The translations under genes and the position numbers were made by a program. From CAZPAH01 sp964584495 (lineage in GTDB: Bacteria; Krumholzibacteriota; Krumholzibacteriia; Krumholzibacteriales; Krumholzibacteriaceae): a stretch of DNA of 12,802 nucleotides. Where the stretch lies: contig CAZPAH010000084.1 in assembly GCA_964584495.1 (NCBI GenBank), positions 1-12,802 of the forward strand. Reading direction: 5' to 3'. Below are positions 5,586 to 12,802 of this stretch, in pieces. The notes under the pieces were generated by a model. That model was not told where the DNA came from. It searched no databases and worked only from the letters and a program-made list of their open reading frames with translations. Every line of letters begins with the position of its first letter. Within the stretch, counting starts at the first letter, position 1.

Positions 5586-8500
5586 AAAAGGCGCTGCTAC
5601 TGATATTATTGCTCCAGATCCCGTTGTCCCCGGTTGCCGCCCAGCAATACAGGGTTATTTCCTCGGACGAGGGGGGGGTCACGGTCGAATTCATCCCCGG
5701 GACACCTCTGATCTCCCCGGTGGGGAAGGTGCCGGACGGGGCTATCGCCAGAATAAACTTTCCCGGCTATACGCCCGAGCGGATAGAGGGACGCCCCGTT
5801 TTGCCAGTAAAGAGATTCGTTTTCGAAGTGCCGGCGACGCGCGGAATCAGGCTTCAGGTAGTGGAAAAGGATCTATCGCCAGTCGAGGATATTCTACCTG
5901 AAGTCTGGTTCGGCAGGGATGCCGGAGTCGAGGATCTCCTCAAAGCGCTCTCGTCTCCCCCTGGAGAGGAGTGGCGTGATTTCGCTGTGCTGGCCGGGGT
6001 CGAAACGTACCGGAAAAAAGATGTGGCCCTGGTCGATATCTACCCGGCCGTATTCGACTGGAAGAGCGGGAAGCTCGTTCTCGCCACCAGGATCGTCGTA
6101 AGGCTCTCGTTCCCTCCGGGTCCGCCCGGCGGCTCGAATGATAGAAAGCACGGATTAGACGACCGCTTCATAGTTAATTCGGCGCAGGCTTCAACTTGGA
6201 AACGCAGGGGAGTGGTCAATAAGCCCGGCCAGAGAACCCCGTTTGAATTCTATTACGGCGACAGGTGGCTCAAGCTGAAGGTGAGCTCGGACGGAATATA
6301 CAAGGTTTCCTACAACGATCTACTCTCTTCCGGCATCAATCCCGTTGATGTAGATCCGGCCGAGTTGAGGCTTTTCTCGGGGGGTCCCCTCCAGCAGCCG
6401 GACAGCATCGACATGGGAGGAAGCTTCGAGGAAGACTACCATCTCACGGAGCATTCCATATTGTATGTTGGAGCGAACTCAGGATCTTTCCTCCCCGGAG
6501 AGTCGATAATCTTCTATGGCCTAGGGGTGAACGGCTGGTCGAACAAGCTAGATCCCTCGCTCGATAAAAAAGCATACCACAAGCATAGGTATGCCACCAG
6601 CAATGTGTATTTCCTTTCGTTGGGGGGTTTCCCCGGCACCGGCGCAAGGATGGAGGTAAGGGACGTATCTCCGGGGGCCGGGCCGTTCGACATCGAGGTG
6701 ACGACCTACGAGGAAAGGATACATGCCGAATCGGATACCGAATATGATCCGATGTATACGGACGATTTCTGGTTCTGGCGCTATCTTGGGACGAATGTAA
6801 CCACGTTCACCGATTTTCAAACGCTTAGCGCGGTCGCGGGCGGGGGAGGAATGGTCAGGACACTCGGTTGCAGCAGGTACGATAAGGACCACAGGAGCAA
6901 CAGCGCAACATATTACCTGAACGGTGCGGAGGTCGGATCGTTGAGCTGGGACACGGGTTCATCGTTCGATCCCGACACCTTGGAGGTGAACGTCGCCAAC
7001 ATAGTCTCGGGCACGAACAGCTTCAAGGCGATCAAGCCGTTATCAAACGTGATGTATATACTTTGGTACGAGATCTATTACGACCGTTATCTCCAGGCCG
7101 CCGGCGGGGCGATCGATTTCTTCTCCCCCTCCGCCGCGGGAACCGCGGAATTCGAGATGACCGGTTTTCCCGCGGAAGATTTGACATTGCTCGATGTCAC
7201 GAACCACGCCGAGCCGGTATTGCTTTCCGGGGCGGAGGCGGTCAGCGGCACCGTCCGGTTCGAGGATATCTTGTCGGGCCAGGCGCGCCACTATGCGGCG
7301 GCATCCCTATCCGCCCTTAAGACTCCAGCTATCGAGACGGTAAGCACTACGGCAGGCGATCTTCCTTCTCTCAGGGACGATCCGGTCGGTCCGCACATGG
7401 TGATAATCTACAACAGCCGCTTTATGGGCGGGGCGAATACGCTGAGGAACTACCACTCGACGAACCTGCCGTTTATAGCAAGCCCCGTCGTGAAGGCTGT
7501 CGACGTCGAGGATGTCTATGATAATTTTTCCGGCGGGATGAAGGACCCGCTGGCTATCAGAAACTATCTCAAGTTCCTTTACGATAATTTCACCGACGGC
7601 GGCGAGCCTGTCCTGACTTATGTCCTTCTCGTTGGAAACGGCACCTACGATCCGCGGAACATATTGGGTGTGGGAAACGACTATCTTCCTCTCTATATCA
7701 CAACGAAGTATGGTGACGAGGGCGTCGAGGACGACGATTTCCTTGTAAAGCTCGATTCCGGCGCCGATATCCTCAACGATGCCGCCATTGGAAGGTTGAC
7801 CGTGGTGACCCGGCGAGAGGCGGACAACTGGGCGGGTAGAATAGTCCATTACGAATCGAATATAGACCTTGGCTCCTGGCGAGACAAGGTGGTGCTGGTC
7901 GCCGACGATGAATTCTCCTTCCATACATCGGAGGACTTCTGCTTCCTTATCGATACGGAGAGGATGACGGGAAAGGACGGATATATCCCGGGGTATTTCG
8001 ATATCCGTAAGATTTACCTGCATGATTACCCCTTCACCGGGCAGCTCAAGAATGGGGCCAGGAAGGACCTCCTCGACGAATGGAACGAAGGCGCATTGTT
8101 GGTGAATTACATGGGTCATGGGGGCAGGGGCCAACTCGCCGACGAGGTGGTGATGGGGATACCGGATGTGTTATCGCTTCACTGCGGCTACAGGGAACCT
8201 CTTTTCCTCGCTTTCTCATGCACGGTCGGCGATGTCGAATCGCCCTTCCAGAGGAGCATGGGCCAGGAGCTGGTCGTTCACGAGGGAGGGGGGGCGATTG
8301 CCGCGATCGTTGGGGTAAAGGGAACATACGGCCTGCCGAACAGGATGCTGAACTACGCCCTGTTCGATCATCTCTTCACATCTATCGACAGCACGGGGAC
8401 CCTGCCGGTCGGGTACTCGCTCATGTTGGCCAAGATAGAGACGGCGCCCCCTTTCTACAGGCACAACGCCAATTACATATATCTGGGAGATCCAGCCCTG

Positions 8501-9550
8501 ATGCTGGCCTCTCCGGCGCTTACCGTCGAGCAGGACATCAGCGGGTGCGACACGATGTACACGGGTAACCGCTACAGGGTGGAGGGGAACGTGATCCGCG
8601 GCGGCCAGAGGGACTATACCTTCAACGGTACGGCCGAGGTCATCGTCGAGGAATCATCGAGGGAGATCTTCGACGGCGTCACCTTCTGCTACAACGTAAT
8701 GGAGGAAATCAGGTACAAGCTTCCGGGGAACGTATTTTTCAAAGGGACTGCGACCGTCACGGCCGGAAGGTTCGGCGCTGATTTCGTCGTTCCGATAAGG
8801 TGCAGGGCAGGTGTCGGCGCAAGGGTAAGATCCTATGTCAGGGCTTCGGAAGTAGACGGCGCCGGCGCCGTCGACACGCTGAGGCTTATTCCATCGGAGA
8901 CGGTTCCGAACAACGAGGGGCCGCCCGATATAGATCTCTATTTCGCGGGTCAGGCGACTAGGGTCAAGCAGGGAGCGATCCTGATCGCCTCGCTGTCCGA
9001 TCCCGACGGAATAGCAACGCAGGGAACCGGTCCGCAGAGCTCGATCTTCCTCGAATTCGACGGCAGCGGGTACCCCGTCTTCGTCAACGAATACTTCCAG
9101 TACGATCAAGACTCATATACGACGGGGAGCGTCGAGTATCCCCTCAATCCCGGAATAAGCGCGGGGGCGCACTCGGTGACCGTCAGGGCTTTCGACAACC
9201 TGGGCGAATCGTCTTCGGACACGCTCAGGTTCGAGGTGATAGAAGAGGGTCTTTACACCGTGACTGATGTCTTCAATATGCCCAACCCTTTCACCGAGAG
9301 CACCAATTTCGTTTTCCAGCTGAGCAATGACGCCGATGTATGTCTTCGCATATACAATCTCTCCGGCCGGGAGATATGGCAGGCCAAGTTGAGCGGCCGG
9401 GAGGGATTCAACAGCATATATTGGAACGGCAGCGACCTTGCGGGAGATAGGGTGGCGAATGGAACCTACCTCTATCTTCTCGATGTATCGTTCACCGGTT
9501 CTTTGAACCGAAGAGAGACGGTAAAGGGAAAGGTGGTAATGCTGCATTAA
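5582..9550 (+). CDS. porU: Type IX secretion system sortase PorU-like, gingipain-fold C25 cysteine peptidase
   Basis: A 1322-residue secreted protein. In Bacteroidota, PorU is the surface sortase that removes C-terminal signals from T9SS cargo and joins them to a lipopolysaccharide anchor. A signal peptide (KKALLLILLLQIPLSPVAA) is followed by a gingipain-propeptide-like region (RPVLPVKRFVFEVP), then a C25 domain at about 605-970 with VGNGTYDPRN (684-693), DDDFLVKLD, GRLTVVTRREAD (from 737) and VVLVADDE. The catalytic pair is His846 in NYMGHGG and Cys880 in AFSCTVGD, 34 residues apart against 33 in gingipain RgpB. After the peptidase come Ig-like segments typical of PorU (DPDGIATQGTG, YPLNPGISAGAHSVTVRAFD) and, from about 1232, a T9SS-type C-terminal domain (NMPNPFTESTNFVF to VKGKVVMLH), as PorU proteins keep. 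The length is slightly above that of P. gingivalis PorU (about 1160). GGAAGAGGG precedes the ATG, which overlaps the previous stop. A run of eight Gs at 5671-5678 lies near the start. An ordinary secreted C25 protease is the alternative, but the PorV neighbour favours PorU. Confidence 0.88.
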   Translation: MKKALLLILLLQIPLSPVAAQQYRVISSDEGGVTVEFIPGTPLISPVGKVPDGAIARINFPGYTPERIEGRPVLPVKRFVFEVPATRGIRLQVVEKDLSPVEDILPEVWFGRDAGVEDLLKALSSPPGEEWRDFAVLAGVETYRKKDVALVDIYPAVFDWKSGKLVLATRIVVRLSFPPGPPGGSNDRKHGLDDRFIVNSAQASTWKRRGVVNKPGQRTPFEFYYGDRWLKLKVSSDGIYKVSYNDLLSSGINPVDVDPAELRLFSGGPLQQPDSIDMGGSFEEDYHLTEHSILYVGANSGSFLPGESIIFYGLGVNGWSNKLDPSLDKKAYHKHRYATSNVYFLSLGGFPGTGARMEVRDVSPGAGPFDIEVTTYEERIHAESDTEYDPMYTDDFWFWRYLGTNVTTFTDFQTLSAVAGGGGMVRTLGCSRYDKDHRSNSATYYLNGAEVGSLSWDTGSSFDPDTLEVNVANIVSGTNSFKAIKPLSNVMYILWYEIYYDRYLQAAGGAIDFFSPSAAGTAEFEMTGFPAEDLTLLDVTNHAEPVLLSGAEAVSGTVRFEDILSGQARHYAAASLSALKTPAIETVSTTAGDLPSLRDDPVGPHMVIIYNSRFMGGANTLRNYHSTNLPFIASPVVKAVDVEDVYDNFSGGMKDPLAIRNYLKFLYDNFTDGGEPVLTYVLLVGNGTYDPRNILGVGNDYLPLYITTKYGDEGVEDDDFLVKLDSGADILNDAAIGRLTVVTRREADNWAGRIVHYESNIDLGSWRDKVVLVADDEFSFHTSEDFCFLIDTERMTGKDGYIPGYFDIRKIYLHDYPFTGQLKNGARKDLLDEWNEGALLVNYMGHGGRGQLADEVVMGIPDVLSLHCGYREPLFLAFSCTVGDVESPFQRSMGQELVVHEGGGAIAAIVGVKGTYGLPNRMLNYALFDHLFTSIDSTGTLPVGYSLMLAKIETAPPFYRHNANYIYLGDPALMLASPALTVEQDISGCDTMYTGNRYRVEGNVIRGGQRDYTFNGTAEVIVEESSREIFDGVTFCYNVMEEIRYKLPGNVFFKGTATVTAGRFGADFVVPIRCRAGVGARVRSYVRASEVDGAGAVDTLRLIPSETVPNNEGPPDIDLYFAGQATRVKQGAILIASLSDPDGIATQGTGPQSSIFLEFDGSGYPVFVNEYFQYDQDSYTTGSVEYPLNPGISAGAHSVTVRAFDNLGESSSDTLRFEVIEEGLYTVTDVFNMPNPFTESTNFVFQLSNDADVCLRIYNLSGREIWQAKLSGREGFNSIYWNGSDLAGDRVANGTYLYLLDVSFTGSLNRRETVKGKVVMLH

Positions 9551-9610
9551 CCCGTTTTTAAATCATTTATTACCGGATGGAGGAGCCGGGGAGGGCGGCG
9601 GCCAAAGTAC

Positions 9611-9640
9611 TTGACCCGGTCAGTTCCCCGCTATTATTTT
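9611..9640 (+). promoter_or_regulatory. Probable promoter for porV
   Basis: TTGACC at 9611-9616, the same -35 hexamer as the promoter at 4843, is followed by TATTAT at 9632-9637 (15-base spacer) or TATTTT at 9635-9640 (18-base spacer, as at 4843). It lies in the 128-base gap between porU and porV, in locally AT-rich sequence. The -10 choice is uncertain. It suggests porV can be transcribed independently of porU. I see no convincing terminator after porU. Confidence 0.5.
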
Positions 9641-9678
9641 AAACTGATCAACGTCGTTCAAAAGGAGATGCAACTACT

Positions 9679-10671
9679 ATGAAATTATCGATCAGGATTT
9701 CTTTAGGGATCTTGCTGCTTCTGGGGGTTACAACCGGGTCTGTGATGGCGCAGGGGGAGGCGGGAGCGAGCAGCCTCATAATACCGCCCGGCGCAAGGGC
9801 GAATGCTATGGGGCAGGCTTATGTAGCAATCGCCGACGATGCTACGGGAATATGGTGGAATCCGGCGGGATTGGCGGGTCAGAACAGAACGATCGACCTG
9901 ATGCATTCGCAGTTGGTGCCGGATCTGGCCTCGGATGTTTTCTACGAGTATATCGGGGGCGTCTACCGTCTGGAGGGCATAGGCGTTATCGGCGCGGCGA
10001 TACATTACCTGACGTACGGAAAGTGGACGCATACGAAAACCGGCCCGGAAGAGCTCGGGGAGGCTTCCTCGTGGGAGATAGCCCCCACGGTCAGCGGCGC
10101 GTTGAAGATAAGCGAATCGATCTGGGTCGGGATGAACCTGAAATTCATATATGTCAGCCTCGCTCCATCCTGGGCCACGCTGGAAGGACAGGACGGTACC
10201 GGGCATTCGGTGGCCATAGACCTGGGCGGCCTATGGAAAGTCCCCGAATTCAATCTGTTCGGATACGGCGTCCGCAGGCTGAGCCTCGGACTCTGCGTTT
10301 CCAACCTCGGACCGTCGATCACTTATGTCAACAGGGACCAGGCTGCCGATCTTCCGAGGAATCTCAAGGTCGGTTTTGCGTACAGTCCCATTTATGACGA
10401 GGTGAGCAAGTTCACGATTCTCGCTGATGTCAACAGGCCCCTTGTGGATTTCGACCGTTCGGAGACCTTCCATTTCGGGTCGGAATTCGTATACAGCGAT
10501 CTACTCGCGCTTCGTATAGGTTACGTGCACGATCAGGACGGTTACATCAAGGATTATACTTACGGACTCGGATTCATATTCAACAACCGTTTCAGGATCG
10601 ACTATGCGAGCGTGCCTCAGGCGGAGGATCTGAGCAGGGTCCACCGATGGTCGATGGGAGTCACGTTTTAA
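9679..10671 (+). CDS. porV: PorV/PorQ-family type IX secretion outer-membrane beta-barrel protein
   Basis: A 330-residue outer-membrane protein. In Bacteroidota, PorV is a FadL-like barrel that binds T9SS cargo leaving the translocon and hands it to the PorU sortase. A signal peptide (KLSIRISLGILLLLGVTTGSVMA) precedes the family-defining block PPGARANAMGQAYVAIADD then GIWWNPAGLAG (mature N-terminus, about residues 36-66). Alternating strands follow (GVIGAAIHYLTYGKW, SIWVGMNLKFIYVSL, LKVGFAYSP, LALRIGYVHDQDG, YGLGFIFNNRFRIDYAS), ending in a C-terminal strand with terminal Phe (WSMGVTF). AAAGGAG (9661-9667) stands 11 bases before the ATG. It lies 128 bases after porU, the porU-porV order known from Porphyromonas gingivalis. 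The symbol is favoured by that neighbourhood; the family also includes PorQ and uncharacterised paralogues. Confidence 0.82.
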   Translation: MKLSIRISLGILLLLGVTTGSVMAQGEAGASSLIIPPGARANAMGQAYVAIADDATGIWWNPAGLAGQNRTIDLMHSQLVPDLASDVFYEYIGGVYRLEGIGVIGAAIHYLTYGKWTHTKTGPEELGEASSWEIAPTVSGALKISESIWVGMNLKFIYVSLAPSWATLEGQDGTGHSVAIDLGGLWKVPEFNLFGYGVRRLSLGLCVSNLGPSITYVNRDQAADLPRNLKVGFAYSPIYDEVSKFTILADVNRPLVDFDRSETFHFGSEFVYSDLLALRIGYVHDQDGYIKDYTYGLGFIFNNRFRIDYASVPQAEDLSRVHRWSMGVTF

Positions 10672-10698
10672 CAACCCCTGGGAAAGGCCCAAGCCGAG

Positions 10699-12802
10699 TT
10701 GCGTTTTACACGATCACATACCATTACGGGTTTGATCGCATCGATTGCCGTTCTCCTGTCCGCCCCGGCGCGTTCAGCCGAGGGTGACCGCTTCGTGCCG
10801 GTTCTGGAGCGTTCCGGCGCGGGATTCGTGCTGAGAAAAGGGGAGTGGCGCAAGGCCCCCGAGAAGAGCTCCGTGCGGCGCCGGTTCAATTACGACATGG
10901 TAATGAAAGACAGATCGGCAAGCCGGCGTGGCTCCGGCGGAATGCTGAGGGCGGCCGAGCCGTTTTCACGATCGGTGGAGGGGATCGCGCACCTCGCACT
11001 GATCCGGGTATCGTTCGAGAGCGACAGGTCGGGTTCGCTCACCAGCCTGAAAACCGGCGGCGATTTCGATCTGAAACCCGGAGGAACATCCATAATCGAT
11101 CCGACGCCCCATAACAAGGCATATTTCGAGGCCCACATGGAGGGGCTGAGCCGGTACTACGATTTTCAATCGTGCGGCAAGCTCGATGTGGACTGGCAGG
11201 TTCTTCCGTTCGGAGAGAACGACAGCTACAAGCTGTCCGATCCGGCGGATTTCGGCCCAGGTGCATCCGGTAACTGGACGGTCGAAATGCTTGTAGATTT
11301 TGTTCATGCGGCGATCACGGCGGCGGACGAGGGGCTGGCCTCGGAGGGATATCCGGTGCATCTCGGAGACTTCGACGCTTTTATTGTGGTGCACGCGGGT
11401 TCGAATCTCCAGAACGATATAAACGCCGACAGCCCAAACGATCTTCCCTCCTTCTTCGCGATGCTGGGTGACGAAGACGAGATAACGGTCGACGATGGCG
11501 CGACGGTCATCACTGGGGTCTCGGTCGTCCCCGAGACAGGTATTCAGGATGGATTCATCGGGGGAGTGGCCGCCGTTTACGCGCACGAATTCGGACATCA
11601 CCTCGGACTAGTGGATCTCTATGACGTCTATTCGAACTATTCGGTGGCAGGTTACTGGGACAACATGGACTCCGGCGGGCAGCTCGGGGCATGGCTGTCC
11701 GACGAGGAGGGGAACTGGCATTACGCCGAAGGGTTCATTCCAAGCGGCCTCGGCGGATGGTCGAGGTACGTTCTCGGCTGGGCCGAGACGGATACCGTTA
11801 CCACATTCGATAATTCGTTATCCCTATCCGCCGTGGAAAAGTGTCCGGCCGGACTTGTGAGGGTCGACGGGCCCCGGGACGAGTACTATCTCGTGGAGAA
11901 CCGCGCCGCCGAGCTCGACGGGCTCCTAACAGGATTCATAGTCGATCCTCTGACCGGTGTCATAACGGGGACGGGCAATTGTCTGAACTGCGGCGGCCCC
12001 GAGCTTCCGGACCAGTTCGAATGGGAACTGACGAACGGCTACGACATTCTTCTTCCGACCGAATCGGACTGGGTGGAATACGACGGTGGCCCCGGGTTGC
12101 TTGTATGGCATGTCAACGAGTATTTCACCGAGCGAAGATGGGATATGAACGAGGTCAACTCGAGGTGGCCCTACGGGGTCTCCATCGTCGAGGCGAGCGG
12201 CGTGGTCGATCTCGGCAATCCATACTCGAGGTTCGGGATGGGTTGGTTCGACGATGCTTTCTTCGAGGGGAACGCCACCGTCTTTTCCGACTCAACCCTT
12301 CCGCCGGCATGGAGCGATTGGGCGGTTCCTACAGGCGTAAGGATCGAGGACGTTTCGGCCAGGGATACGTTGATGACATTCGGAGCGGGGGTCCGCGATA
12401 TTCTCGCGGCGAAGCCCTGTCTCCCCGAGGGGGAGATAGCCTCCTTCGGAGTCCTCCCTCTACCCGGAGAATATAGATCCCTGATCATCGACCGGGGGGG
12501 TAGTGGGTACCTCTCGGGATCGGAAGCGCCCGTCATCAGCCTCGGTTCGCCGGCGGTCACTCCCGCCCTGCTGGCGAAAGGATTCGACAGCTACTCCGGA
12601 GAGGATGCCGTTGTAATCGCGGAAAGCAGCGGGTTGATTCATGCCTTCAGGGATATGAGCTGGCAGGAATGTTCGGGATCCTGGCCGGTCACGAGCCGGT
12701 CGCTGACGACCCATCCCGTCTATGCGGTGAATGAAGGCGGCAGGGTCCTTGTGGCCGCCGATAAGAGGGGCGGGCTTCACCTGCTGAGGAACGACGGCCA
12801 GG
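10699..12802 (+). CDS. Secreted M6 (immune inhibitor A-like) zinc metalloprotease with propeller-like C-terminal region, 3'-truncated
   Basis: About 701 codons, open to the window end. It lacks a usable ATG at its head: the in-frame stop of porV is at 10669-10671, and the best start is TTG at 10699, preceded by GGGAAAGG (10680-10687). From there the protein begins with a clear signal peptide (RFTRSHTI, hydrophobic TGLIASIAVLLSA, cleavage near PARSA, residues 24-27); the first ATG, near 10900, would remove it. The peptidase core has HEFGHHLGLVDLYD with zinc ligands His296, His300 and probably Asp306, and catalytic Glu297. YYLVENR (396-402) and PGLLVWHVNE (ending about 474) are typical of secreted M6 proteases. 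Cys428 and Cys431 form a CxxC loop. From about residue 590 the sequence changes to short repeating strands (DAVVIAESSGLIHAF, VLVAADKRGGLHLL), like the first blades of a PQQ/FG-GAP beta-propeller. It lies 27 bases after porV, so probably co-transcribed. A T9SS sorting domain would lie beyond the edge and is not shown. Confidence 0.85.
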   Translation, partial: MRFTRSHTITGLIASIAVLLSAPARSAEGDRFVPVLERSGAGFVLRKGEWRKAPEKSSVRRRFNYDMVMKDRSASRRGSGGMLRAAEPFSRSVEGIAHLALIRVSFESDRSGSLTSLKTGGDFDLKPGGTSIIDPTPHNKAYFEAHMEGLSRYYDFQSCGKLDVDWQVLPFGENDSYKLSDPADFGPGASGNWTVEMLVDFVHAAITAADEGLASEGYPVHLGDFDAFIVVHAGSNLQNDINADSPNDLPSFFAMLGDEDEITVDDGATVITGVSVVPETGIQDGFIGGVAAVYAHEFGHHLGLVDLYDVYSNYSVAGYWDNMDSGGQLGAWLSDEEGNWHYAEGFIPSGLGGWSRYVLGWAETDTVTTFDNSLSLSAVEKCPAGLVRVDGPRDEYYLVENRAAELDGLLTGFIVDPLTGVITGTGNCLNCGGPELPDQFEWELTNGYDILLPTESDWVEYDGGPGLLVWHVNEYFTERRWDMNEVNSRWPYGVSIVEASGVVDLGNPYSRFGMGWFDDAFFEGNATVFSDSTLPPAWSDWAVPTGVRIEDVSARDTLMTFGAGVRDILAAKPCLPEGEIASFGVLPLPGEYRSLIIDRGGSGYLSGSEAPVISLGSPAVTPALLAKGFDSYSGEDAVVIAESSGLIHAFRDMSWQECSGSWPVTSRSLTTHPVYAVNEGGRVLVAADKRGGLHLLRNDGQ

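Noticed and set aside
7307..8134. 275-codon reading frame on the - strand
   Set aside because: It lies wholly inside the C25 peptidase domain of porU, has no recognisable domain or ribosome-binding site, and its composition is that of an antisense shadow.
9551..9610. Intrinsic terminator after porU
   Set aside because: CCGG...CCGG around 9572-9590 gives only a four-base stem and no T-run follows it; the early GTTTTT has no stem before it.
10966..11601. 211-codon - strand frame
   Set aside because: Antisense to the M6 protease coding region, covering its zinc-site upstream part; no supporting motif or start signals.
11841..12476. 211-codon + strand frame with many Arg and Gly residues
   Set aside because: It is an out-of-frame shadow of the M6 protease gene, whose frame carries HEFGHH, YYLVENR and LLVWHVNE motifs.

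Overview
The window is a densely packed, single-direction stretch of a bacterial chromosome. All supported genes read on the + strand; I found nothing credible on the - strand. The DNA is fairly GC-rich, and by eye AGG/AGA arginine and ATA isoleucine codons are common. PorU- and PorV-like type IX secretion (T9SS) proteins point to the Fibrobacteres-Chlorobi-Bacteroidetes (FCB) superphylum. The base composition and an E. coli-like -35/-10 promoter argue against a typical Bacteroidota member, which would use -33/-7 elements. A less-studied FCB-related lineage is the best inference; I cannot name it from sequence alone.

Left block (1-4750): the 3' part of dnaE (replicative DNA polymerase III alpha), then an uncharacterised secreted or outer-membrane protein gene overlapping the dnaE end by 20 bases, then accA (acetyl-CoA carboxylase, carboxyltransferase alpha). 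accA is crossed by a run of ten Ns at 4178-4187 that puts its halves in different frames. Family spacing predicts a real gap of 26 bases, which restores one 319-codon gene, so this looks like an assembly gap and not a pseudogene.

Middle block (4751-9550): a possible terminator, a strong promoter (TTGACC, 18 bases, TATAAT) and a leader of about 110 bases. The leader has two hairpins, the second followed by five Ts, as in an attenuator or small RNA. Then come a 55-residue Trm112/YcaR-type zinc-ribbon protein, a 135-residue YdjM-like membrane protein and a 1322-residue gingipain-fold (peptidase C25) PorU-type sortase. The last two genes overlap as ATGA and are probably translationally coupled.

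Right block (9551-12802): a second probable promoter, a PorV-family outer-membrane barrel, and 27 bases later a secreted M6 (immune inhibitor A-like) zinc metalloprotease that starts at TTG and runs off the right edge as a beta-propeller-like region begins. PorU and PorV together form the T9SS step that cleaves and attaches secreted proteins at the cell surface; the M6 protease is a plausible cargo. I see no tRNA, rRNA, CRISPR array or insertion sequence, and no gene-free stretch longer than 300 bases.
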